Positions 7,869 through 14,030 of a stretch of 16,417 bases of DNA are shown in pieces (position 1 is the first letter of the stretch; each line of letters starts with the position of its first letter). This DNA is from Holosporales bacterium (GTDB taxonomy: Bacteria > Pseudomonadota > Alphaproteobacteria > Caedimonadales > UBA9215). The stretch is taken from assembly GCA_003503995.1 (NCBI GenBank), contig DOCA01000048.1:1-16417 (forward strand). The letters are read 5' to 3'. The notes under the pieces were generated by a model, which made no database searches, was not told the origin of the DNA, and saw only the letters and a program-made list of their open reading frames with translations. Position numbers and translations under genes: made by a program.

Positions 7869-8830
7869 GCAATACAAAATCGAATCACTTAGCAGAAATT
7901 ATTTCTTTGATGCAGCGTTATAAAATCAGTCTGGCTGATATTGATGCTTATGGTAAAGGGCAGTCAGCCCCTTTAAAAGAAACACCGCGTTTTATTGTTT
8001 TCCTTGCTTATTTAGGGGGGTTGCTGGTTCTTGGTGGATTGGGAATTTATTTAAAAGATCATTGGGAGAACTTTTTAAGCGTAGAGCGCATCGTCATGAC
8101 CTATGGTGTGGGCTTAAGTCTTTATATTTTGGCCTTGCTTCTTTATAAAAAAGGAACGTCGACACTAGCGTTGAGCAATTTTTTTGTTATTGCTTTTTTG
8201 TTTCAAGGCGGCGGGTTAGGTGTTGCGTTACATGAGTTATTTCCTGACGGCGATAACTTGCCTCTTTTTGTACTCACCATTTCAACTCTGATGCTTTTTC
8301 AAGCCATGGTAACCTTTTATAAAGTCCCGCTGATATCTGTTTTATTTATGGGGTTTTATTACCTTGCCTTTACTTATTCAGCTCTGATTGCTTATTTATT
8401 GAATGAGATGCTTATTCCTGAAAAACTTATTGGACAAGCTGCTTCCGTTGATTTTCTAACCATGTTGGGGGGAGTGGCCCTTATTGCTCTTGTGTATAAA
8501 GTACAGAGAACGCCTTACCGAGCCATTTGTGGTTTTTGGTATTTTGTGGCCATGGTTGCTTTTTATGGAGGGGCTTATATGCTTTTTAAGGGAGTGCACT
8601 ACCCTGAATTCTTTGGTTTTGCACCTTTGTTCGGTTTGTTGTTGACGCAAATAACGCGTAGTAAGGCCATGCTTACCTTAACGGCGATTGCTTTTATTGG
8701 GTATCTTGGAGATATGACAGCCCATTATTTCCTCGATACACCTTGGTGGCCCATTGCCCTTGTTGTCATGGGGCTGATGACAATTTTGATTGCTGTTTTG
8801 TCTTATCGACGCGCCCAGAGTTATAAATAG
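7865..8830 (+). CDS. Polytopic inner-membrane protein, DUF2157-like
   Basis: This 321-residue protein has a short soluble N-terminus (about 40 residues) and then roughly eight to ten hydrophobic segments to the C-terminus. The start of the membrane part, FLAYLGGLLVLGGLGIYLKDHWENF, is cut here into the recognisable pieces GGLLVLGGLGIYL and HWENF, which resemble the first segment of DUF2157-type membrane proteins; that assignment is by pattern only. Conserved-looking internal pieces include FLFQGGGLGVALHELF. It is coupled to the upstream gene by a 4-base ATGA overlap, with AGGA only one base before the ATG, so initiation probably depends on ribosomes finishing the upstream gene. No transport or enzyme motif is evident. 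Confidence 0.78.
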   Translation: MSNTKSNHLAEIISLMQRYKISLADIDAYGKGQSAPLKETPRFIVFLAYLGGLLVLGGLGIYLKDHWENFLSVERIVMTYGVGLSLYILALLLYKKGTSTLALSNFFVIAFLFQGGGLGVALHELFPDGDNLPLFVLTISTLMLFQAMVTFYKVPLISVLFMGFYYLAFTYSALIAYLLNEMLIPEKLIGQAASVDFLTMLGGVALIALVYKVQRTPYRAICGFWYFVAMVAFYGGAYMLFKGVHYPEFFGFAPLFGLLLTQITRSKAMLTLTAIAFIGYLGDMTAHYFLDTPWWPIALVVMGLMTILIAVLSYRRAQSYK

Positions 8831-8859
8831 ACCTCATAACACTTCTTAAATAACTCCCT

Positions 8860-8887
8860 TTGACATCTTGAAATTAGTCTCTACTAT
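8860..8887 (+). promoter_or_regulatory. Probable sigma70-type promoter for the 8917 gene
   Basis: A consensus TTGACA at 8860-8865 is followed by 16 bases and TACTAT at 8882-8887 (4 of 6 matches). An alternative -10, TATAAA at 8885-8890, has a 19-base spacer. Transcription would start near 8895, leaving a leader of about 22 bases that carries the Shine-Dalgarno. Confidence 0.6.
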
Positions 8888-8916
8888 AAAAGTACGTCAC
8901 TTTACAGGAGAGATCT

Positions 8917-10140
8917 ATGAAACAAATTAAACACCCAAACACCACTTTATTCCGCGCTGGCCTAATGGCCGTCTTTTTGCTTTTTGCTAGCACAGCTGTG
9001 CAGGGGAGTCTTCTTGAAGAAGAAGATACAGAAGTGAGAGTTCAAAAAGTTATTGATGATATCCCAGAAAAAGTTGTCATTGATTTGACAGATTTTGGAG
9101 AGTTAGGTAAAAATGATCTGGGATCTACGGATTCTGTTTCTTTTGAATTGATGAAGGGAATCTTTTCTGAGAACGCTACAAGGTTTTCCCTTATGAATGA
9201 ATGTTTAACCCTATTGTATAAAGAAAACCCTAGTAATAAAGAATCTGTTTCTTACCAAAGGTCTTTTGATGTTAGTGAATACAAAGAGGATTTTGTAGAT
9301 TTTCATAGAGGTTTACCGTTTAGCACATTATTATTTAAGCTAAGGCCATTGGCGGAACGCATGGATAAGCTTGGTCTTCAATTAGCAAGAGCCTTTGAAG
9401 AGCATAAACGTTTGAAAGTCATTAGCCTTAAAAATGCCTATAGTGCTCTTGCTGTTCAAGTGCTCAAAACCACGGATGCCTTTACGGGTATTAATGCACT
9501 CTATGATAAACCTGCTGCTCTTGAACCAGAGGATGTTTCCCACGCCGATCTTGATACGCTCAAGCAAAAAGTTTCTGATTTTGAAGAAGCCGTATTGGCC
9601 TATGATGTGGAATTGCGGGAAGCAAAAAAATGGCAACAAACATTTACGGCATATCATAAGAAATATGTTTCGCTAACGGCCAAACAAGAAAAATTAGCGT
9701 CTGCTTTTAGTGTGTTGGAAAAAGCAAATGCTGATAACCCTCATTTAAAAATTGTTGGCGATTTAGATGATATCGCTGGCGAGGGAAATCTTGTGACACT
9801 TAAAGGAACCCTTGATGACATCGTCGAGGCCCAGCGCACCTTAAGTGAGGCATTAGCCAAAGGGCAACTTTGGCAGAAAGCTTTTGTTGTGCATGAGAAA
9901 CAATATGTTTTGTTAACGGCCGAACAAGAAAAACTAGGAACAGCTTTTCAGTTATTAAGAGAAGCAAATGATGAAAATCCCAATTTGAAAGCTGTTGGTG
10001 ATTTAGATGAGATCTCTGGTGAGGGGGATCTTGCGACAATTAAAGAAACCCTTGAGGGTATAGTTGAGGATCAACGTGTTCTCTCTGAAGCCCTAGTGCT
10101 TGCCAAAGCATGGAAACCAGAGGTGGAGGAGGACCTTTAA
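8917..10140 (+). CDS. Exported protein with 80-residue tandem repeats, function unknown
   Basis: I do not recognise this 407-residue protein. The ATG has AGGAG six bases upstream (8906-8910). Residues 1-30 form a signal peptide with a basic n-region and hydrophobic core (LMAVFLLFAS), with probable cleavage after VQG. The N-terminal half is acidic and helical. The C-terminal half contains two 80-residue repeats starting at W239 and W319, and a third unit starting at W399 that stops after nine residues. Shared blocks include LTAxQEKL, AFxxL, EAN/KAN-type helices, NPxLKxVGDLD, the GEGxL turn and a heptad-rich QRxLSEAL end. The pattern fits a helical-bundle or coiled-coil array. The C-terminus is acidic (EVEEDL). 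It has its own promoter and terminator and is probably periplasmic or secreted. Confidence 0.85.
   Translation: MKQIKHPNTTLFRAGLMAVFLLFASTAVQGSLLEEEDTEVRVQKVIDDIPEKVVIDLTDFGELGKNDLGSTDSVSFELMKGIFSENATRFSLMNECLTLLYKENPSNKESVSYQRSFDVSEYKEDFVDFHRGLPFSTLLFKLRPLAERMDKLGLQLARAFEEHKRLKVISLKNAYSALAVQVLKTTDAFTGINALYDKPAALEPEDVSHADLDTLKQKVSDFEEAVLAYDVELREAKKWQQTFTAYHKKYVSLTAKQEKLASAFSVLEKANADNPHLKIVGDLDDIAGEGNLVTLKGTLDDIVEAQRTLSEALAKGQLWQKAFVVHEKQYVLLTAEQEKLGTAFQLLREANDENPNLKAVGDLDEISGEGDLATIKETLEGIVEDQRVLSEALVLAKAWKPEVEEDL
9631..10137 (+). repeat. 240-base coding tandem repeat, two copies plus a stub
   Basis: Unit 1 spans 9631-9870, unit 2 spans 9871-10110, and a third unit begins at 10111 with the same Trp-Lys-type start and ends at the stop codon after nine codons. 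The spacing is exactly 240 bases between the three TGG codons. The copies are diverged at DNA level but clearly alike in protein, so the duplication is older than the one in the 410 gene. Confidence 0.85.
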
Positions 10141-10161
10141 TTTTAAAGCAATAAATCAAAG

Positions 10162-10196
10162 AAAACGCCCCCTGTGTAGTGTAGAGGGCGTTTTTT
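10162..10196 (+). terminator. Terminator between convergent genes
   Basis: A 9-base stem, AAAACGCCC (10162-10170) with GGGCGTTTT (10186-10194), has a 15-base loop and ends in six T residues (10191-10196). It lies 22 bases after the stop of the 8917 gene. The symmetric A/T flanks mean it could also stop transcription of the minus-strand gene ending at 10223, though the T run is interrupted in that direction. Confidence 0.85.
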
Positions 10197-10222
10197 AAAA
10201 AGCGAGTCGTCTTAAAAAGAGG

Positions 10223-10582
10223 CTAGCTCTCGACATCCCTGTTTTCTTGTGAAATAGCCACCTTTTCTTGTAGTCTATCTCTTTCTTCAAGAACTTTTTG
10301 TATCTCTTTTATTTCTTTTTTTATATCGTCTAGGTTGTGAACATGTTTAAAGGGGTGGGATTCGATTTCTGCTAAGAGGTCTTGAAGATCTTGAGGTTTT
10401 AAGTCTTTAAGAGAAAGTTTCTTGGTGGCCTCGATGCCAAAAAAACCGAGTTCTTTGGCTTGAAGTTCTTTAGCCTTGACGGCTGCTGGTAAGTTTTTTC
10501 CCTCAAGGGCTGCTTGGAAAGTAAGTTCGAGATCTTCGATAAATTTCTCTCTTTGAGCAAGTGTTGGTTGCTTGTCGGTCAT
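10223..10582 (-). CDS. Small helical cytoplasmic protein of unknown function
   Basis: This 119-residue protein has no signal peptide or membrane segment and is predicted almost wholly helical and charged. A central block, ALEGKNLPAAVKAKELQ followed by GFFG, resembles a helix-turn pattern seen in some small phage-related or terminase-small-subunit-like proteins; I regard that as a weak lead only. The C-terminal third (KKEIKEIQKVLEERDRL) is a likely coiled coil. The ATG has an unusually strong Shine-Dalgarno, AGGAGGAG at 10595-10588, five bases upstream, which argues strongly that it is real and well translated. It is convergent with the 8917 gene and separated from flhB by a repeat-rich gap. 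Confidence 0.75.
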   Translation of the reverse strand: MTDKQPTLAQREKFIEDLELTFQAALEGKNLPAAVKAKELQAKELGFFGIEATKKLSLKDLKPQDLQDLLAEIESHPFKHVHNLDDIKKEIKEIQKVLEERDRLQEKVAISQENRDVES

Positions 10583-10606
10583 TGTATCTCCTCCTGTTGT
10601 GATAAA

Positions 10607-10612
10607 AGTATA
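10607..10612 (-). promoter_or_regulatory. Possible -10 box for the 10582 gene
   Basis: On the minus strand TATACT (10612-10607) matches TATAAT at 5 of 6 positions and lies 24 bases before the ATG, leaving room for the strong Shine-Dalgarno. No good -35 box is present at 16-18 bases, so the promoter may need an activator or the call may be wrong. A second perfect TATAAT at 10679-10674 is further upstream, also without a clear -35. Confidence 0.35.
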
Positions 10613-10616
10613 GTCG

Positions 10617-10671
10617 ATTCAATAAAATCCTAGATGTCGTCTCTAGCGTCTAGACTGGAACTTTATTGAAT
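10617..10671. repeat. Inverted repeat upstream of the 10582 gene
   Basis: A 10-base perfect inverted repeat, ATTCAATAAA (10617-10626) and TTTATTGAAT (10662-10671), brackets a segment with the 8-base palindrome GTCTAGAC (10648-10655) and further CTAGA/TCTAG copies. The arrangement lies just upstream of the possible -10 box and could be an operator or structured DNA. Confidence 0.5.
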
Positions 10672-10717
10672 TGATTATAGTATCAAGGAGAATTTGTGAA
10701 ATAGGCAAGTATTTCCC

Positions 10718-10742
10718 AAAAAAAGACATATAGACTCTTTTT
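10718..10742 (-). terminator. Weak terminator candidate after flhB
   Basis: On the minus strand AAAAAGA (10742-10736) pairs with TCTTTTT (10726-10720) around a 9-base loop, with the T run extending to 10718. It begins 20 bases after the flhB stop. The stem is AT-rich and weak, so termination here is only a possibility. Confidence 0.35.
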
Positions 10743-10761
10743 GAAATAATTATATAGTGAT

Positions 10762-11865
10762 TTAAGCCTCGTCGATGCCATCATCTAGATGAGATTGATA
10801 GTAAGTGTCATAGCCAAAGATATAGCGAATGACGCGGGCAACAGCTTCAAAATATTGTGCAGGGATCTCTTCACCAATTTGGACATTAGCATAAATAGCC
10901 CTTGTTAATGGTGGATTTTCAATGATGGGAATATCGTTTTCTTCACCGGTCTCTTTGATTTTAAGGGCAATAAGGTCGCTTCCCTTGGCCAGTAAAATAG
11001 GGGTGTCCATGGCATCTAAATCGTATCTTAACGCCACGGCATAGTGTGTTGGGTTCGTCATGATAACCGTTGCTTGAGGCACATCTTGCATCATGCGGGA
11101 GCGCGCCCGCTCTTCTCGCAGTTGGCGCAATTTTCCTTTGATGTGAGGGTCTCCTACCAACTCTTTATACTCATCCTTAATTTCTTTTTTGGACATTTTA
11201 AGATCTTGGATGAATTTGTATTTTTGATAGCCGTAGTCCAAGGCTGCCACAACGGTAATAACGGATATCACCACGATGAGAAGCTTTAAAAAGACCTCTG
11301 ATAATTCTTCTAAAATGCCAAGGGCGGACAATTGAGGCAGGGTATGGAGGTGATCAAATTCTGGGCGCATAACCATGTATGCAATGCTGATAATAATGGC
11401 GAGCTTTATAACGTTTTTAAAGAATTCTACCAAGGCTTTGGAACCGAATAGGCGCTTCACTCCGGCTCCAGGAGAGACTTTGCTGAGTTTGGGTTTCATG
11501 CCCTTAAGGGAGACCATGCCTCGTGTTTGCACTAGCCCAGAGGCGATTGCTGCGATGATTAAAAAGAGGATAGGAAGAGCAAAGATGCTGCCCAAATTTT
11601 TCAAAGAAGAGGTCGTTACATCAATCATAGAGCCACTATTAACGGGGATTTGGCTTGCATGCTCAAAGTAATATTGCATAAAAAGGGCGAGGCGTTTGAA
11701 ACTTGAGGGAAAGACGTAGGTCAAAATTAAGGCTAGTGCCAGCAACATAAACCAATGCCCTACTTCTTTAGAGAGCGTGACCTGACCATCTTTGCGGGCT
11801 TTGTCTAATTTATGGGCCGTGGGTTGTTCTGTTTTTTGGGACTTATCTTCCTCTTGTTCTGACAT
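10762..11865 (-). CDS. flhB: Flagellar export switch protein FlhB
   Basis: FlhB is part of the inner-membrane gate of the flagellar type III export apparatus and switches substrate class from rod/hook to filament. This 367-residue copy has the expected plan: a charged cytoplasmic N-terminus (KTEQPTAHKLDKARKDGQV), four membrane segments (about residues 37-55, 92-112, 150-166 and 190-210), then the cytoplasmic domain with the autocleavage motif NPTH at 271-274. Conserved downstream parts such as APxLLAKG-type (TPILLAKGSD) and IIENPPLTRAIY are present, so it looks fully functional. It begins three bases after the fliR stop, with GGGG inside the end of fliR acting as a weak Shine-Dalgarno, so translational coupling is likely. 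The fliQ-fliR-flhB order and sequence favour flagellar over virulence-type secretion. Confidence 0.96.
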   Translation of the reverse strand: MSEQEEDKSQKTEQPTAHKLDKARKDGQVTLSKEVGHWFMLLALALILTYVFPSSFKRLALFMQYYFEHASQIPVNSGSMIDVTTSSLKNLGSIFALPILFLIIAAIASGLVQTRGMVSLKGMKPKLSKVSPGAGVKRLFGSKALVEFFKNVIKLAIIISIAYMVMRPEFDHLHTLPQLSALGILEELSEVFLKLLIVVISVITVVAALDYGYQKYKFIQDLKMSKKEIKDEYKELVGDPHIKGKLRQLREERARSRMMQDVPQATVIMTNPTHYAVALRYDLDAMDTPILLAKGSDLIALKIKETGEENDIPIIENPPLTRAIYANVQIGEEIPAQYFEAVARVIRYIFGYDTYYQSHLDDGIDEA

Positions 11866-11868
11866 TTT

Positions 11869-12654
11869 TTACCCCATGTTCCAAAGAGATTGGTACTTCA
11901 GGGCAAAGTCTTGAATGTAATAAGACAATACAATGGTTAAAGAGAGCGTAAGCACAACAAATCCAAGCAAGAGTTGGAGGGGTTGAAGGATAAAAAAGAC
12001 TTGGATTTGCGGCATAAGGCGATTCACGATGCCCGTAGCGGACATCATGATAAGGCCCAAGATGGTAACAGGGGCACCAACCTGAAGTCCCAGTAAGAAG
12101 CTTGCGCTCATAAAGCGGGTAAAGGTATTGGCCATGTCTCCCGTTAAGCTTGTGAAGCTTTCAAAATTACCTGGTTGAAAAAGGGCGTAGCTTTCAACAA
12201 TCATCATAATCATCGTATGGTGAAAGTCTGTCACAAAAATCAAGAGAACCGCCATGATGGAAATATAGGCCGTTGAGAGACCTGTTTGTTGGGCCGAGGC
12301 AGGTGAATTGGTAAAAGCGTTGGCGAGCCCCATTTGGAATCCAATGAGGGAGCCTGCAATATCAAGGGCCGCAATAAGGACGCGGCCAATAAAGCCTGCA
12401 AAGACACCCAGTAAAAGCTCTCCCATGAGCATTAAATCAAATACAAAGGATTGGGCGGGCATGGTTTTGGGAAGGTGTTCTGAAACGGCAGGGGCGATAA
12501 TTAGGGTTAGTAAGAGAGTTAAAAGAAGGCGGAGTCTAACGTTGATACGTTGTTCGGAAAAAAGAGGGGCTGAGGAAAAAAATCCGGCAGATCGTGTAAA
12601 AACAAGGAGGTAGCCATAAAAATCGTGCAGGTAGAATGTGGAAATGCCTACCAT
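11869..12654 (-). CDS. fliR: Flagellar biosynthesis protein FliR
   Basis: FliR assembles with FliP and FliQ into the export-gate channel of the flagellar type III apparatus in the inner membrane. The 261-residue length is typical. Six or so hydrophobic segments are visible, and family hallmarks occur in order: FTRSAGFFSSAPLF near the N-terminus, the RINVRLRLLLTL stretch (about 35-46), GFQMGLANAF in the middle, and RLMPQIQVFFILQPLQ in the C-terminal third. It starts three bases after the fliQ stop and ends three bases before flhB, in one tightly packed operon. fliP, its usual partner, is not in this window and must lie elsewhere if the gate is complete. Confidence 0.96.
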   Translation of the reverse strand: MVGISTFYLHDFYGYLLVFTRSAGFFSSAPLFSEQRINVRLRLLLTLLLTLIIAPAVSEHLPKTMPAQSFVFDLMLMGELLLGVFAGFIGRVLIAALDIAGSLIGFQMGLANAFTNSPASAQQTGLSTAYISIMAVLLIFVTDFHHTMIMMIVESYALFQPGNFESFTSLTGDMANTFTRFMSASFLLGLQVGAPVTILGLIMMSATGIVNRLMPQIQVFFILQPLQLLLGFVVLTLSLTIVLSYYIQDFALKYQSLWNMG

Positions 12655-12657
12655 GGA

Positions 12658-12924
12658 TTAGTGCACCCCAACGATTTTATCAAAGAGTTGTAGGGTAAAA
12701 GTATGAAGTACGGATCCAAAATAGGGTAAGAGCATTACCATAATTAAAAACATTCCAATAATTTTTGGAACAAAAGAGAGGGTCATCTCTTGAATTTGTG
12801 TGAGGGCTTGCACAAAGGAGACCAATAAACCAATGCCCAGCGCGACAAGCATCATGGGGACGCCGATTTTAAGGATAATCCAAAGGGCTTCTTGCCCGAT
12901 TTGTAGTACTTCACCTGGGGTCAT
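12658..12924 (-). CDS. fliQ: Flagellar biosynthesis protein FliQ
   Basis: FliQ is a small gate subunit of the flagellar type III export apparatus. At 88 residues it has the normal length, with two membrane hairpin segments (about 16-36 and 52-74) and the conserved link ALTQIQEMTLSFVPKI between them. It is the first gene of the fliQ-fliR-flhB operon. The ATG gives the usual family N-terminus (xxxEVLxIGQEALW), so the start is sound, yet no Shine-Dalgarno lies at normal distance: the only strong one (GGAG at 12953-12950) is 25 bases upstream. Translation may be weak or rely on an A-rich leader. Confidence 0.95.
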   Translation of the reverse strand: MTPGEVLQIGQEALWIILKIGVPMMLVALGIGLLVSFVQALTQIQEMTLSFVPKIIGMFLIMVMLLPYFGSVLHTFTLQLFDKIVGVH

Positions 12925-12957
12925 TTTTATTATTTTTCTTGACTTTTCTCTCCTTTA

Positions 12958-12986
12958 ATTATAATCAGAAGGAATCGATATGGTAA
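12958..12986 (-). promoter_or_regulatory. Probable promoter of the fliQ-fliR-flhB operon
   Basis: On the minus strand TTACCA (12986-12981, 4 of 6 matches to TTGACA) is followed by 17 bases and a perfect TATAAT (12963-12958). Transcription would begin near 12951. The -35 box lies in a tandem TGGTAAA repeat (plus strand 12981-12994). It looks like a housekeeping-type promoter, not a sigma28 or sigma54 flagellar promoter. Confidence 0.5.
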
Positions 12987-13001
12987 ATGGTAAAAGATAA
13001 A

Positions 13002-13042
13002 GAAACCTTCTGTGTGGCATTTAAGCTTTATACGGTGGTTTC
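13002..13042. repeat. Inverted repeat in the fliQ-rplU divergent gap
   Basis: GAAACC (13002-13007) and GGTTTC (13037-13042) form a 6-base inverted repeat with a 29-base spacer in the region between divergent fliQ and rplU. It lies upstream of the proposed rplU -35 box. It may be a protein-binding site or chance. Confidence 0.25.
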
Positions 13043-13055
13043 ATAAAGAATGGAC

Positions 13056-13083
13056 TTGACCTTTTAGGTGGTTCGTTTATGGT
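13056..13083 (+). promoter_or_regulatory. Probable promoter of the rplU-rpmA operon
   Basis: TTGACC at 13056-13061 (5 of 6 matches) is followed by 16 bases and TATGGT at 13078-13083 (4 of 6). Transcription would start near 13090, about 23 bases before the rplU ATG. The rplU Shine-Dalgarno is modest (AAGAGA at 13101-13106). Confidence 0.5.
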
Positions 13084-13112
13084 AAAGCAAAACGTAAGTC
13101 AAGAGAAATACT

Positions 13113-13655
13113 ATGTTCGCAGTTATTAAGACCGGTGGAAAGCAATATAAAGTTTCAGCTGGTGATATTTTAAAGATTGAAAGACTGACTGGTGATGCTG
13201 GTCAAAAAGTTGATTTCCAAGAAGTTTTCATGCTTGGTGATGAGAAAACAGCTAAGATTGGGACGCCCAATGTTAATAAAGCTGTGGTAAAAGCAACGGT
13301 GCTTGAGCAAGCTCGTGGTGATAAAATCATCGTTTATAAGAAAAAACGCCGTCAAGGTTATGATCGTAAAAATGGTCACCGTCAAGATTTGACTGTTATT
13401 CACATTGACGAGATCGTTGAAGGTGGAAAATCTCTTGCAAAGGCTGAGCGTAAAGTAAAAGCAGCTCCTAAGGCAGCAGCCCCTAAAAAAGAGGCTGCTC
13501 CAAAGAAGCCCGCAGCTGAGAAAAAAGCAGCGGCTCCTAAGGCTGCTCCTGCAAAAAAGCCAGTCGCTAAAAAAGCAGCAGCTCCTGCGGCAGCTAAAAA
13601 GACAACGGCAACAGCGGCAAAAAAGCCAGCTGCAGCTAAAAAGACAACCAAATAA
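13113..13655 (+). CDS. rplU: 50S ribosomal protein L21 (bL21) with Lys/Ala/Pro-rich tail
   Basis: bL21 binds 23S rRNA in the large ribosomal subunit. Residues 1-102 are a standard L21 domain: the N-terminus FAVIKTGGKQYKV and the signature around 76-101 (KKKRRQGYDRKNGHRQ, then VIHIDEI) are both intact. Beyond this is a 78-residue extension made almost only of Lys, Ala and Pro with some Thr and Glu, histone-H1-like in composition and likely disordered and strongly basic. Such tails occur on L21 in several alphaproteobacteria, but this one nearly doubles the protein. It is followed 16 bases later by rpmA and is the first gene of that operon. Confidence 0.97.
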   Translation: MFAVIKTGGKQYKVSAGDILKIERLTGDAGQKVDFQEVFMLGDEKTAKIGTPNVNKAVVKATVLEQARGDKIIVYKKKRRQGYDRKNGHRQDLTVIHIDEIVEGGKSLAKAERKVKAAPKAAAPKKEAAPKKPAAEKKAAAPKAAPAKKPVAKKAAAPAAAKKTTATAAKKPAAAKKTTK

Positions 13656-13671
13656 AGCTAGGAATTAAGTT

Positions 13672-13920
13672 ATGGCCCATAAGAAAGCTGGTGGTAGTTC
13701 CCGTAACGGTCGCGATTCAGAAGGTCGCCGCCTTGGTGTAAAGAAATATGGTGGCGAGAGCGTTCTTGCCGGTAACATTCTAGTGCGTCAACGGGGTACA
13801 AAATGGCACCCAGGGAAAAATGTTGGTCTTGGTAAAGATCATACAATTTTTGCTCTTATCGAAGGGAAAGTTGTTTTCTCTAAGAAAGTTAATAATAAGA
13901 CAGTTGTTTCTGTCCATTAA
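13672..13920 (+). CDS. rpmA: 50S ribosomal protein L27 (bL27)
   Basis: bL27 sits near the peptidyl-transferase centre of the large subunit, its N-terminus reaching toward the tRNA acceptor ends. The 82-residue protein has the characteristic start AHKKAGGSSRNGRDSEGRRLGVK and, in the body, GNILVRQRGTKWHPG and GKDHTIFAL (each within the family norm). No cleavable N-terminal extension of the Firmicute type is present. TAGGA at 13659-13663 is eight bases before the ATG. It is co-transcribed with rplU and ends 35 bases before a strong terminator. Confidence 0.98.
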   Translation: MAHKKAGGSSRNGRDSEGRRLGVKKYGGESVLAGNILVRQRGTKWHPGKNVGLGKDHTIFALIEGKVVFSKKVNNKTVVSVH

Positions 13921-13930
13921 AACGAGATAT

Positions 13931-13940
13931 GCGTTAACGC
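13931..13940. repeat. Perfect 10-base palindrome GCGTTAACGC
   Basis: GCGTTAACGC at 13931-13940 is a perfect palindrome between the rpmA stop and its terminator. It could form a small extra hairpin or bind a dimeric protein; nothing else supports a function. Confidence 0.4.
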
Positions 13941-13955
13941 AATAGACCTTTTAAG

Positions 13956-13987
13956 AAAAAGTGGGATATCATATCTCACTTTTTTTG
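13956..13987 (+). terminator. Rho-independent terminator of rplU-rpmA
   Basis: A long stem pairs 13956-13969 (AAAAAGTGGGATAT) with 13971-13984 (ATATCTCACTTTTT), with one G-T pair; the innermost bases probably open as a small loop around ATCAT. A T tract runs from 13980 to 13986. It is a strong intrinsic terminator 35 bases after the rpmA stop and separates rpmA from obgE. Confidence 0.92.
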
Positions 13988-14030
13988 TGTTTATTATAGC
14001 TAACCCTTTTTGCGTTTACACTTTGTTGCT

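Noticed and set aside
12308..12613. Plus-strand 101-codon frame opposite fliR
   Set aside because: Antisense to conserved fliR sequence; product is basic low-complexity without a recognisable domain.
10762..12924. Virulence type III secretion (SctS/SctT/SctU) instead of flagellar genes
   Set aside because: Sequence signatures and the fliQ-fliR-flhB order fit the flagellar versions better, and no other secretion-system gene is present in the window.
13400..13651. Minus-strand 83-codon frame rich in Ala and Phe opposite the rplU tail
   Set aside because: It is the antisense of the Lys/Ala-rich L21 tail; composition alone keeps it open.
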